From NCBI GenBank assembly GCA_046292765.1, contig JBKBQA010000005.1, positions 62,001-126,000 on the forward strand: a stretch of DNA of 64,000 nt. Reading direction: 5' to 3'. Of the stretch, positions 51,294-59,919 are shown piece after piece (the first letter of the stretch is position 1; each line of letters starts with the position of its first letter). The translations under genes were made by a program, and so were the position numbers. Below the pieces are notes generated by a model. That model was not told the DNA's origin. It did no database searches and saw nothing but the letters and a program-made list of their open reading frames with translations. This stretch comes from PGZG01 sp046292765. Lineage in GTDB: Bacteria > Pseudomonadota > Gammaproteobacteria > Pseudomonadales > Alcanivoracaceae.

Positions 51294-52228
51294 GCGAAAA
51301 CAACAAGAGTGCGCTGACCATTCTGGTTGATGGCCTGCTGCCCTGGGATAACCTTCCGGGGGAACGGCGTCGCCAGTGGATCATTTTGGCCATTTTGGCA
51401 CTGCTCTGCCTGTTGATCATTATTATCATCGAGAGCACCCAGATACCGAAAAAAGACCGGCGCGATGCTGAGGAAATTCCTGAGCGCCTCGCCAGACTGG
51501 TAATGGAGAAGAAAAAGGAAGATCCGCCCCCGCCGCCACCGGTGGTGGAGGCGGAAAAGGCTCCAGAACCCGAACCGGAACAGCCCAAGCCTGAAGTACC
51601 AAAGCCCGAAGCCACTCCCGAACGAGTCGAACAGGCTCGCGAGGTAGCACGCAAGGAGCTCAAGGTATTTGAGGAGTCTCTGGCTGGTCTGAGTGATCTC
51701 GCCCCGGTGGTTCGCAACCAGCCACTGAGAACCGGTGGTGGGGAATCGGCTCAGGTGGACCGTAATCTGATCACCAGTCGAGCTGGCAGTGGCTCGGGCG
51801 GCATCGCGGTTTCCAGTGTGTCGAGCGGCGGCGGTACCGGTGGCAGCCTTGAAGGGGCCCAGGTAGCGCAAGTGGAAAGCGGTATTGCGGCGGCGGCAGA
51901 AGCGGCCACCACAGTACGCAAAACCGCCGATGGCAAAAGTGTACGTACCGAGGAGCAGATCCGCAGTACCTTTACCCGCAGTCAGGGTCGGATCAACAGC
52001 GCCTATCAACGTGCACTGCGTCAGAACCCGGCACTGCGCGGCACCATCGTCCTGACCATGACGATTGCGCCCTCGGGTGAGGTCACCAATGTGGTGGTCA
52101 AGTCGAGCGAAGTGGGTGATGCGGATCTTGAGCGCCGGATTATCGTTATCGTCCAGTCGATGGACTTCGGTGCTTTGCCAGTGGAAGTGTGGACAGGCGA
52201 CTACGCGCTTAACCTGTTCCCGAGTTGA
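51290..52228 (+). CDS. TonB-like protein with AgmX/PglI-type C-terminal domain
   Basis: 312 aa. The cytoplasmic N-terminus (1-28) is followed by a membrane helix (about 30-50), a Pro/Glu/Lys-rich stretch (about 75-110, with PPPPPPVVEAEKAPEPEPE) and a Gly/Ser linker. A compact C-terminal domain (about 220-312) holds INSAYQRALRQNPALRGTIV and VVVKSSEVGDADLERRI. That domain matches the AgmX/PglI C-terminal family found in gliding-motility proteins. It should transmit motor movement from the inner membrane to the periplasmic TPR proteins. It is the last gene before a terminator. Confidence 0.85.
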   Translation: MSENNKSALTILVDGLLPWDNLPGERRRQWIILAILALLCLLIIIIIESTQIPKKDRRDAEEIPERLARLVMEKKKEDPPPPPPVVEAEKAPEPEPEQPKPEVPKPEATPERVEQAREVARKELKVFEESLAGLSDLAPVVRNQPLRTGGGESAQVDRNLITSRAGSGSGGIAVSSVSSGGGTGGSLEGAQVAQVESGIAAAAEAATTVRKTADGKSVRTEEQIRSTFTRSQGRINSAYQRALRQNPALRGTIVLTMTIAPSGEVTNVVVKSSEVGDADLERRIIVIVQSMDFGALPVEVWTGDYALNLFPS

Positions 52229-52250
52229 TGGCCTGAAAGCCATTACCAGC

Positions 52251-52284
52251 AAACAAAGCCGGGCAATGCCCGGCTTTGTTTTTT
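52251..52284 (+). terminator. Terminator of the TPR/ExbBD operon
   Basis: AAACAAAGCCGGGCA-A-TGCCCGGCTTTGTTTTTT, a 15-bp stem followed by a T run, 22 nt after the last stop. Confidence 0.94.
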
Positions 52285-52299
52285 CCACAGCAGTCGGCT

Positions 52300-52842
52300 T
52301 CACCAGCGCAGAAAAACATCCTCCAGCCACGCCGGCCGGAACGACTCGCGGCGATACTCGTCGGCAAGGCACTCCACCCAGCACCCCGCCCTGCCGCCGA
52401 CGCCCTGCTCGGTCAGGGCCACCGCTCGCCGCCAGACAGCCTCCTCAAACGGACCCGGGTCAGTGGCATCGCCACTGAGGTTGTCGAGCGATACCCGGAA
52501 TGGATGACCGACCGCCGCGCAGAACAACAGTTCGAATGCCTGGGGTCGTGTTTCAACCTGCTGGAACCGGGCCTGCTGATCGGCATCACGGCCGTCCGCC
52601 GCATACCAGTAACCAAAGTCGGGCAGACGACGGCGAGCCCGCCCTGCCACACACCAATGGGCAATCTCATGCAGCGCCGAGCGAAAGTAATCGCGGGTAT
52701 AGAAAATTGTTGCCGGATGATCCGGGGTCGCCGGCGCGTAGAAAGGCTCCGCGGCACCGCCCACCAGCCGGGTGCCCTGGCTGGCAAGGAAACAGGTGTT
52801 GAAGAGGTGCTCCAGATCCGTGCTCCGGAACCGGCGCTGCAT
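52300..52842 (-). CDS. epmC: Elongation factor P hydroxylase
   Basis: About 180 aa (E. coli 182) from the ATG that aligns with the E. coli start. An ATG 12 codons upstream is an alternative. The motif ALHEIAHWCVAGRARRRLPD with a metal-binding His/Glu set, DFGYWYAADGRDA and PQAFELLFCAAVG, is diagnostic. It hydroxylates the beta-lysyl lysine of EF-P after EpmA and EpmB. Neither of those nor efp lies in the window. The start is close to the divergent MATE gene. Confidence 0.92.
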   Translation of the reverse strand: MQRRFRSTDLEHLFNTCFLASQGTRLVGGAAEPFYAPATPDHPATIFYTRDYFRSALHEIAHWCVAGRARRRLPDFGYWYAADGRDADQQARFQQVETRPQAFELLFCAAVGHPFRVSLDNLSGDATDPGPFEEAVWRRAVALTEQGVGGRAGCWVECLADEYRRESFRPAWLEDVFLRW

Positions 52843-52894
52843 TTCAAACTCGCTTTGGGGTAAGGTAGCGCGCCCCATTCAGGAACCTCATCTC

Positions 52895-54253
52895 GTGTTC
52901 AGCCGCTCACCCGAATCACGCCGCGAAACCCGCGCCCAGTTGCTGCTGGCGCTGCCTATTCTTGGCGGACAGCTGGCTCAAACGGCCAACGGTTTTGTCG
53001 ATACGGTGATGGCCGGCCGGGTCAGTGCCGTCGATCTTGCCGCAGTGGCAGTCGGGGCCAGTGTCTGGGTGCCGGTTTACCTGTTTATGACCGGGGTGCT
53101 GATGAGTGCCACGCCGGTGCTGGCACGCAAACTCGGCGCGCAAGCCTACCACCGCATCAATCCGATTGCCCAGCAGGGGCTTTGGCTGGCGCTCGGTCTC
53201 GGGTTGCTGGCCGCACTGGCACTGCGCAGTATGGCGCCGGTGCTGGCGTGGATGGATGTGGATGAGCAATTGAAGCCGCTGGTCCTTGGCTACCTGAACG
53301 CGCTCAGTTGGGGCATGCCCGGCGCCGCCCTGTTCCTGACGCTACGCAGCTACACCGAGGCCATGTCCCATACCCGCCCGGTGCTCTGGATCAGTGTCGC
53401 CGGCCTGCTGATCAACATTCCCTGCAACTATGTCCTGATCTACGGCAAGTTTGGCCTGCCTGCCCTTGGCGGGGTCGGCTGTGGCTGGGCCACGTCGCTG
53501 GTGTTCTGGTGCATGGCGCTGATGATGGCCGGCTATATCGGCCGCCATCCGGTCTATGCCCAGGCTCGCCTGCATCTGCGCCGCACCCATCTTGAGGCTG
53601 GCACCGCCTGGTACATTTTTCGCCTCGGCTTGCCGGTGGGGCTGTCGATTTTCTTCGAGGCAAGTATCTTTGCCATGATCGCGCTGTTAATCAGCGGACT
53701 CGGACCCACCGTGGTCGCCGGCCATCAGGTGGCGCTCAACTTCACCAGCCTGCTGTTCATGATCCCGCTAAGCCTTGCACTGGCGGTCACGGTCCAGATC
53801 GGCGCTGGTCGCGGCCAGCGCGACCCTGAAGCTGTTCGCCAGTCGATCCGCACGGCAATGACCATGACCGCTATTGTTGGCGTCAGCGTCGGTGCCCTGC
53901 TTTATCTGTTCCGGCATCAGGTGCCACTGATTTACAGCAACGATGCGGAGGTTCAATCCCTGGCCGCCCGACTGCTTCTGTTTGCGGCGCTGTATCAGGT
54001 CTCTGATGCCTGGCAGGTCACCGTCAGTGGCGCCTTGCGTGGCTTTGAGGACACCACGGTACCGATGTTCATCACTCTGCTGGCCTACTGGGGCATTGGC
54101 CTGCCGATCGGCTATCTTCTGGCATTGACCGACCGTTTGGTGCCGGCCATGGGCCCGGAAGGCTTCTGGATTGGTCTGCTTAGCGGGCTTACCGCCGCAG
54201 CCATCATGCTCAGCGTACGCCTCACGATCCGGGTGCGCCGGGATGCCGTCTGA
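52895..54253 (+). CDS. MATE family efflux transporter (NorM-like)
   Basis: About 452 aa from a GTG (FSRSPESRRETRAQ) with AGGA upstream. A longer frame overlapping epmC is rejected. About twelve membrane helices in two halves. Typical MATE motifs are ILGGQLAQTANGFVDTVMAG near the start and VALNFTSLLFMIPLSLALAV in the second half. It exports cationic drugs or metabolites in exchange for Na+ or H+. Only about 50 bp separate it from epmC, so the two share a very short divergent promoter region. Confidence 0.9.
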   Translation: MFSRSPESRRETRAQLLLALPILGGQLAQTANGFVDTVMAGRVSAVDLAAVAVGASVWVPVYLFMTGVLMSATPVLARKLGAQAYHRINPIAQQGLWLALGLGLLAALALRSMAPVLAWMDVDEQLKPLVLGYLNALSWGMPGAALFLTLRSYTEAMSHTRPVLWISVAGLLINIPCNYVLIYGKFGLPALGGVGCGWATSLVFWCMALMMAGYIGRHPVYAQARLHLRRTHLEAGTAWYIFRLGLPVGLSIFFEASIFAMIALLISGLGPTVVAGHQVALNFTSLLFMIPLSLALAVTVQIGAGRGQRDPEAVRQSIRTAMTMTAIVGVSVGALLYLFRHQVPLIYSNDAEVQSLAARLLLFAALYQVSDAWQVTVSGALRGFEDTTVPMFITLLAYWGIGLPIGYLLALTDRLVPAMGPEGFWIGLLSGLTAAAIMLSVRLTIRVRRDAV

Positions 54254-54276
54254 ACCTTTTCCCCGCTTCTGGCAGG

Positions 54277-54353
54277 ATCGCTTTGCGTCGCTGATCTGAT
54301 CGAGTCGCTTCCCGATACACGCTTGGTCCATCAGATCAGCGACGCAAAGCGAT
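54277..54353. repeat. 24-bp perfect inverted repeat
   Basis: ATCGCTTTGCGTCGCTGATC... at 54277-54300 and its exact complement at 54330-54353, with a 29-nt spacer. It lies 24 bp after the MATE gene. It lacks a T run, so it is not an ordinary terminator. The 54254-54558 interval otherwise shows no gene. Confidence 0.85.
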
Positions 54354-54558
54354 ATCGGGCATCAGCAGGTTTGCCGTGCCTGCGACAATGGATACCTGCA
54401 GTTTCCGGTCGTGCTGCGCCAGCCGCCACTCATCGGTCCGGGCGGTTGTCGAATCCACATCAACGCGCTAGGGTGTAGGTGACAGTCGCCGCGACCCGGC
54501 GTCCCCTGACCCCGTCGGTCCAGGCGCTGTCGAACTGGTTCCTCCACGGGAGATCCCC

Positions 54559-55266
54559 ATGGGCTTCCAGCAGCACCCGACCTCATCCGCCGCGACACCC
54601 CGTCATAACGTGGTGCCGTTGATCCCTCGCCGGCAGGCAGCCAAACCCCGCATTGTCCGAATCTCTCCGGAGCATGATGGACTTGAGTTGCTATACGGCA
54701 ATGATCGCCACCCGGACACCCTGTTCTCGGTGCGCATTCTCTGCTGGGCACTGCTGGATAACGATCAGGTTGTCGCGATGGTGCCATGGCTGAATGCCGT
54801 GGTGCCCAGCTCGGCGCTGGAGGATCCGCTGAACGGCCGCTGGGAAGGATTTCGCCTACCGCAGAGCAGTTATCTTTTCACCGAGGCCCCGGAACACAAA
54901 GAGGATGAATTGCACGCAGCGGTGAAGTTCTTCGGCAAATCGTTCTCTGCCGATGCGGTGGTGCAGGAGATTCCGGACAGTATTGGCACCCATGCGGTGT
55001 TTTCCAGCGATGGCTTCCACAGCATCAGCCTGCTGGAAGTGGTGAGCTGGCGCTTGATGGGCGATGGCCGGTTGCAGGCCATGGTGATCGAGGCAGGAGA
55101 AGTGACCAGCACCCCGGTACTGCCGGGAGACGCCTGCCTGCACCCGGCCCAGCAGCAGGCTGACTTTCGCTATTTTTTCCAGCATCAGGTGGCGAACCGA
55201 ATCAAGGAGCGCGACCCGGAAACGCTGGCCGCCATTTCAGTTTTGGCCACTGATCCCCATCAGTGA
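54559..55266 (+). CDS. Conserved hypothetical protein
   Basis: 235 aa from an ATG with GGGAG six bases upstream. Soluble, without signal peptide. The N-terminal 35 residues are basic and Pro-rich (a likely flexible tail), and the remainder is mixed alpha/beta with VRILCWALLDNDQVVAMVPW and HAVFSSDGFHSISLLEVVSW as repeated-looking hydrophobic strands. The two halves each contain a 'D-x-x-x-A-M-V' type ending (QVVAMV, LQAMVI), hinting at an internal duplication. No function assigned. It ends 3 nt from the convergent antiporter gene. Confidence 0.7.
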   Translation: MGFQQHPTSSAATPRHNVVPLIPRRQAAKPRIVRISPEHDGLELLYGNDRHPDTLFSVRILCWALLDNDQVVAMVPWLNAVVPSSALEDPLNGRWEGFRLPQSSYLFTEAPEHKEDELHAAVKFFGKSFSADAVVQEIPDSIGTHAVFSSDGFHSISLLEVVSWRLMGDGRLQAMVIEAGEVTSTPVLPGDACLHPAQQQADFRYFFQHQVANRIKERDPETLAAISVLATDPHQ

Positions 55267-55269
55267 GCT

Positions 55270-56337
55270 TCAGCCGTGTCTTTCATCGCTGACGGCCCGA
55301 ACAAACACAACCACGGTGAAAATCACCGCGATCGGAATCAGGCCGTTCTGCAGTATTGGCCCTAACCAGCTCGGGGCGCCGGTGTTGCTGACAATCAGCC
55401 AGCCCAGATAGGCGGCATAGCAAAGCAGAAACAACACACCATTGGCGCGGGTGACAACAAAGCCGCCGCGGAAAATTGGCAGGCACAGCAGCGCAACGCC
55501 CAACATCACCGGAATATCCAGCGACAGCGCCACCGGCGACACCGGCAGCTGACCCAGCGACACCAGACCGGTCAGCCCCAACACCGACAGCAGATTGAAG
55601 ATATTGGAACCGACCACATTACCCACTGCGATATCGCGCTCACCCCGCAAGGCCGCCACCACCGAGGTGGCCAGCTCCGGCAACGAGGTGCCAATCGCCA
55701 GCACGGTCAGGCCGATCATCAACTCGCTGACCCCGAAGTGGCGCGCCAGCGACACCGCCCCCTCCACCAGCAACTGGGCACCGATAACCAGCCCAACAAG
55801 GCCGGCAACGATCAGGGCAATGTCCATTTTCACGGTACCACCGGCCTCGACGCAGGCCTCGTACTGACCGAGTACCTCGGGATTTTTTTCGCGGCGGCTT
55901 TCGTGGATCAGGAAACCGACATAGGCAAGAATACCGCCCACCAGCAAAGCGCTGTCCCACAGGCCAAGATGGCCATCGAGCGCCAACACATAGAACAGCA
56001 CCGATGCTCCCAGCATGATCGGCACATCCAGCCGCACCAGCTGCTGATTCACTACCAGCGGGGCCGCCAGCGCCGAGACACCGAGAATGAGCAGGATGTT
56101 GGCGATGTTGGAACCGACCACGTTGCCCACCGCCAGATCGGCCTGCCCGCTCCAGGCTGAAGCCACGCTGACCGCAAGCTCCGGCGCGCTGGTACCAAAC
56201 GCCACCACCGTCAGCCCGACCACCAATGGTGTCATGCCCAGTGCCAGCGCCATGCGCGACGCCCCTTTCACCAGCCAGTCAGCGCCAAATACCAGCACCA
56301 CAAAACCGCCAATCACCAGACCGATGTTCAACAACAT
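55270..56337 (-). CDS. Calcium/sodium antiporter (YrbG-like)
   Basis: 355 aa (E. coli YrbG 325). Ten to eleven membrane helices in two inverted halves, each with the ion-binding alpha repeat: AFGTSAPELAVSVASA with GNVVGSNIANILLILG, and AIGTSLPELATSVVAA with GNVVGSNIFNLLSVLG. A member of the CaCA superfamily in the inner membrane. In the same direction as the MFS gene and tusA (4-nt gap), so probably co-transcribed. Confidence 0.92.
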   Translation of the reverse strand: MLLNIGLVIGGFVVLVFGADWLVKGASRMALALGMTPLVVGLTVVAFGTSAPELAVSVASAWSGQADLAVGNVVGSNIANILLILGVSALAAPLVVNQQLVRLDVPIMLGASVLFYVLALDGHLGLWDSALLVGGILAYVGFLIHESRREKNPEVLGQYEACVEAGGTVKMDIALIVAGLVGLVIGAQLLVEGAVSLARHFGVSELMIGLTVLAIGTSLPELATSVVAALRGERDIAVGNVVGSNIFNLLSVLGLTGLVSLGQLPVSPVALSLDIPVMLGVALLCLPIFRGGFVVTRANGVLFLLCYAAYLGWLIVSNTGAPSWLGPILQNGLIPIAVIFTVVVFVRAVSDERHG

Positions 56338-56341
56338 GCCT

Positions 56342-56581
56342 TCAGGCCTCTTTCTTGCGAATCAGATAGCGAAACACATCACCATCCTGTTGCTGCTGCA
56401 CCAGAGTATGACCGAGAAACTCGCAGAAGCGCGGCACATCGCGCCGGGTCGACGGGTCTGTTGCCAGCATTTCCAACTCAGCGCCGGGAGGCAGTTGACG
56501 CACACGGCTGTGCAACAACATAACTGGCTCCGGGCAGACCAGTCCGCGAGCATCCAGTTGTGGCTTGTCATCCTCAATCAT
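56342..56581 (-). CDS. tusA: Sulfur carrier protein TusA
   Basis: 79 aa (E. coli 81). The catalytic Cys16 lies in LVCPEPVMLLHSRVRQLPPG. It passes persulfide sulfur from IscS towards TusBCD for 2-thiouridine and to other acceptors. Its start overlaps the stop of the MFS gene by 8 nt. The C-terminus is slightly more basic than usual. Confidence 0.92.
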   Translation of the reverse strand: MIEDDKPQLDARGLVCPEPVMLLHSRVRQLPPGAELEMLATDPSTRRDVPRFCEFLGHTLVQQQQDGDVFRYLIRKKEA

Positions 56582-57806
56582 GCCGGCGTTGCTCCGCTCG
56601 TCCCCAGAAAACTGCGGGTATTATAGCGGCCAGTGCCAACCCCGCTGCCAGCGCAAAATGGCTGGCGTAGCCAAAGGCGGCGGCACTAAAGCCGCTACCA
56701 AGAGTGAACAGCCCGGATGCCATCAGCATCATCGATGCCTGCAGGGTGTAATCACTGCCCTCGTGGAGCGGTCGGCAGCGATCCATCATGGCGGTGAACA
56801 GCGCCACCGTGGCAAAGCCGTCGGCACACTGCTCGGCAATTGCCATGGCCCAGATCAGCCCGGTTTCCGGCGCCGATGCGACCCACGACCAGCCAATGAA
56901 AGCTGCCCCCTGAAACAGCGCGAACAGGATCAGCGCCGTCACCCTGGACAATCGCAACAGCAGCAACCCGGCAACGGCGACGGCCATCAGGCCGGCCAGC
57001 GAAGCGGTCAGATCGAGTGCCGCGATCTGGCCCAGACTCCAGCCCTGATCGACCAGAAACGGCTTGATCATGCGGGTACCGAAGCTGTCGCCAACCTTGT
57101 ACAGCAACAACAGCACCAGCCACCAGCTCATGCCCGGACGCCCCCAGAAACGCCATAGCTCCACCAGCCACCAGCGGACACTGACGGTAGCTCTGGGTCC
57201 CGTGTCCACCTGCGCGAGCTCCGGATAGCGCGCCACCGGAATCAGCAACACCAGCAGGGCGCCGATGGCCAGCCATACTGTAGCTTGCCAGCCGATCTCT
57301 CCCACCAGCCACAGCAGCAGCGCGCCCCCCACCATCAGGCCGGCCTTGTAACCGCCGGTCTGCAGGCTATTGCCAAGTCCGCGCAGCGATGCTGGCAGCA
57401 ACCGCACCGCCAGACCATCACTGGCGATGTCATGGGTGGCGAAACAGAGATTGAGCAGGAACAGCAGCCCCAGCAGCATGACGAACACCGGCACCGTCAA
57501 GTTGGCCAGCGGCAGCAGCGACATGGCAGCCAGCACCACCAGCGCTGCGCACTGACAGGCGATGATCCAGCGCTTGCGATGGTTGGCAGCGCCGCGGCCG
57601 AGACGATCCACCCACGGCGCCCAGATAAACTTCAGCGCCCAGGGCAGCGCCGCCAGCGACAACAGCCCGATATACTGCAGCGGCATGCCAGCCTCCCGGG
57701 CGATCGCCGGCAGGGCCCTCGTGATCAGCCCGAACGGCAGCCCCTGGGCGAAGTACAGGGCCGCCAGCATGATCAGCAGTCGTCGATCAAAAACCGCAAC
57801 CGTCAC
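56574..57806 (-). CDS. MFS transporter, AmpG/PAT-like
   Basis: 410 aa with about twelve membrane helices from a GTG start. It opens with LLIMLAALYFAQGLPFGLI and has WALKFIWAPWVDRLG, both typical of the AmpG/acetyl-CoA transporter (PAT) branch. AmpG imports muropeptides, but this protein is shorter than E. coli AmpG (491 aa), so the substrate is open. It is the first gene of a three-gene unit with tusA and the antiporter. Confidence 0.82.
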   Translation of the reverse strand: MTVAVFDRRLLIMLAALYFAQGLPFGLITRALPAIAREAGMPLQYIGLLSLAALPWALKFIWAPWVDRLGRGAANHRKRWIIACQCAALVVLAAMSLLPLANLTVPVFVMLLGLLFLLNLCFATHDIASDGLAVRLLPASLRGLGNSLQTGGYKAGLMVGGALLLWLVGEIGWQATVWLAIGALLVLLIPVARYPELAQVDTGPRATVSVRWWLVELWRFWGRPGMSWWLVLLLLYKVGDSFGTRMIKPFLVDQGWSLGQIAALDLTASLAGLMAVAVAGLLLLRLSRVTALILFALFQGAAFIGWSWVASAPETGLIWAMAIAEQCADGFATVALFTAMMDRCRPLHEGSDYTLQASMMLMASGLFTLGSGFSAAAFGYASHFALAAGLALAAIIPAVFWGRAEQRRHD

Positions 57807-57885
57807 TTGCTCTGCCCGCCAACGGCTCTACACTGCTGCATAATCGGATTTCTCCTCCACCCACTGCCTGTCAGGAAGCAGATAC

Positions 57886-58176
57886 GTGATTCGGGTACTG
57901 ATCGAGCGTCAAATCATAGAAGGTCTGGAACAACCCTACAGCCACGCCATCACCACCATGATGCAAGCCATTGTTCAGGCCCCGGGTTTTGTCTCCGGCG
58001 AGTCCCTGCGGGAGCTGGATCGTCCCAATCATCATCTGGTGCTGTCAGCTTGGTCCAGTCGTCACGCCTGGGAACGCTGGGCAGTGTCGCGGGAGCGCCG
58101 CGCGGCGCTGGACGCCATCAGCCCGTTCATGGCCGAGCCGGAACGGATCACGATGCTGGAACCACTGACACGGTGA
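57886..58176 (+). CDS. Antibiotic biosynthesis monooxygenase (ABM) domain protein
   Basis: 96 aa from a GTG with AGGAAG upstream. A single ferredoxin-like dimeric alpha-beta-barrel domain: IRVLIERQIIEGLEQPYSHA, then HHLVLSAWSSRHAWERWAVS and FMAEPERITML. ABM proteins act in oxygen-dependent chemistry or as small structural dimers. Here the substrate is unknown. Its 3' end overlaps rlmM on the other strand by 29 nt. Confidence 0.75.
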   Translation: MIRVLIERQIIEGLEQPYSHAITTMMQAIVQAPGFVSGESLRELDRPNHHLVLSAWSSRHAWERWAVSRERRAALDAISPFMAEPERITMLEPLTR

Positions 58177-59173
58177 TTTCTTCGCGGTCGTGATAGAGCT
58201 GGGCGGCACGCACTGTCCAGCGTCCCTTGCTGGCCGCCAGCGACTGCTCGAGCTTGTCGAGTAACGCCGCCACCGTGGCGTAGCGCTGCTTCATCGGTAA
58301 CTTCAGATTGAAAATCGCCACCCGGCACCACCCCCGAGTCAGCCACAGCTCCATCAGCGCCAGACTGCGGGCCGGCTTGTCGACGATATCGCAGACCAGC
58401 CAGTCCAGCGTTTTCGGCGGGCGCCAGGTGAAGGCATCGGCACGCACATGGGTGACCGGATACTCATCCATCAGCGCTGCCTGCAGCTTGCCGTGGTCCA
58501 CCGCGGTCATCCGCACCCCGTGGCGCGCCAGCTGCCAGGTCCAGCCGCCAGGGGCGGCGCCAAGATCGGCCCCGGTACGCCCTTCCCGCAGCCAGTGCTG
58601 CCGTTCTGCCGGGGTCAACAACCGGCTCCAGGCTTCCTCCAGCTTCAGGGCAGATCGGCTGGGCGCCGCCGCAGGCATACGCAAGCGCGGAATACCCGAC
58701 TCCCACAATGACGTCTCAGCGGGCGATGAACGCCCGATCAGCCCGGTTGACGAGGTCAGGAAGAACAAATGCAGGGTATCCGGGCAGCCCGGGCGGAGAA
58801 TCCCCTTGCTGGCCAGCGCCCGTTCCAGCGCCCCGCGAAAGCGCTTCAGAAAGCGCTCCATGCCCCGTCCGTCGTTGGTATCGGGGTACTCCAGTCGTAG
58901 CGCCCCGACCGGCGCCACCGCAGCCAGCAAGGCCAGCAGAGGGCTTAGACGGTCCTCCGCCGGCAAGTCGTCGAAGCTGGCCTGCACCCGGAAAATACTG
59001 CGCGGGAAGATCATCGGCGTCCTGGTCAGGGCCGATACATCAGCACTCATCCAGCGCAACCAGCCGCTATCCGGCTCGGTCCGGGCATAGCCTCCGGCCA
59101 GATCCCGGGCCGCCAGCTCCGCCGCACAATCCCCCTCGAAACCGGGCCGGCACAGTACCATCAGTGATTCCAC
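58148..59173 (-). CDS. rlmM: 23S rRNA C2498 2'-O-methyltransferase
   Basis: About 341 aa from a GTG with GGGAG six bases upstream. Homologues begin with the same VLCRPGFE motif. N-terminal THUMP domain (CRPGFEGDCAAELAARDL), C-terminal Rossmann methyltransferase with GADLGAAPGGWTWQLARHG (SAM site) and VCDIVDKPARS. It methylates C2498 of 23S rRNA. Divergent from the outer-membrane barrel gene. Confidence 0.92.
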   Translation of the reverse strand: MESLMVLCRPGFEGDCAAELAARDLAGGYARTEPDSGWLRWMSADVSALTRTPMIFPRSIFRVQASFDDLPAEDRLSPLLALLAAVAPVGALRLEYPDTNDGRGMERFLKRFRGALERALASKGILRPGCPDTLHLFFLTSSTGLIGRSSPAETSLWESGIPRLRMPAAAPSRSALKLEEAWSRLLTPAERQHWLREGRTGADLGAAPGGWTWQLARHGVRMTAVDHGKLQAALMDEYPVTHVRADAFTWRPPKTLDWLVCDIVDKPARSLALMELWLTRGWCRVAIFNLKLPMKQRYATVAALLDKLEQSLAASKGRWTVRAAQLYHDREEITVSVVPAS

Positions 59174-59257
59174 GCCGTTCTCCCGGTAACGCATCTCATA
59201 CACGCGGTGGTGGCCGTTTCAGTACAATGCGGCCATCGCTGTCCGCCTGTGACTATC

Positions 59258-59917
59258 ATGAAAAGAACAATCACGCTCGCCCTGCTCGCCCTGTCGCCGC
59301 TGGCGCATAGTATCGAATATCGCGACGAACTGGCGCCGCCCGATGTGGATTTTTATCTGGAGCTGATGGCCACCCGGATGGATTACGGCAATCTCGGCGG
59401 CGGCGACAAGGGCGGCTTCCGGATCCGTGGCGGGCTGGACGTCAAAGATGTCACCTGGGGACGCTGGATGCTGCGCCTTGAGGGCGGCCTCAGCCGTTTC
59501 GGGGATAGCAGCACCCAATCTGTTCAGGAAGAGCGGGTGATAAGCGGACTTCCTGACTTTATCGGGCCGGGGACTATTACAACGATAGACGACTTGAACC
59601 TGCGACTCGGGGGTATCGAAGTCGGCGCCAGACTCTATGACAGCGAGCTATTCTTTGTCCGGGGGGGCGGATTTCTGTACAACCTCAAACGCCGCGACCA
59701 GCGGACGATACTCAAGGATCCTGATACCAGCGCGGCACTGCCGCCGAATACACAAGTTCCCAACGAAGAAAGCTTTGCCAGTATCGGCCCCTATCTTGGC
59801 GCCGGCCTTGAGTTTGCTCTGGTGCCATCAGTGCGCGCTGTACTCGAGTTCGATGTCTACAGGATCGAAGGCGAGTACCTGAACAACCTGAACCTCGGTT
59901 TCCAGTTCCGGTTCTGA
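59258..59917 (+). CDS. Outer-membrane beta-barrel protein
   Basis: 219 aa with a signal peptide (MKRTITLALLALSPLAHS). The mature protein is built of alternating beta strands with Gly-rich turns (GNLGGGDKGGFRIRGGLDV, GGIEVGARLYDSELFFV) and ends in FQFRF, a terminal Phe signature read by the BAM complex. About eight strands fit the OmpA/OmpW-like small barrels. No known porin or adhesin motif. Cargo or role unknown. It ends 2 nt from purU. Confidence 0.75.
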   Translation: MKRTITLALLALSPLAHSIEYRDELAPPDVDFYLELMATRMDYGNLGGGDKGGFRIRGGLDVKDVTWGRWMLRLEGGLSRFGDSSTQSVQEERVISGLPDFIGPGTITTIDDLNLRLGGIEVGARLYDSELFFVRGGGFLYNLKRRDQRTILKDPDTSAALPPNTQVPNEESFASIGPYLGAGLEFALVPSVRAVLEFDVYRIEGEYLNNLNLGFQFRF

Positions 59918-59919
59918 GG

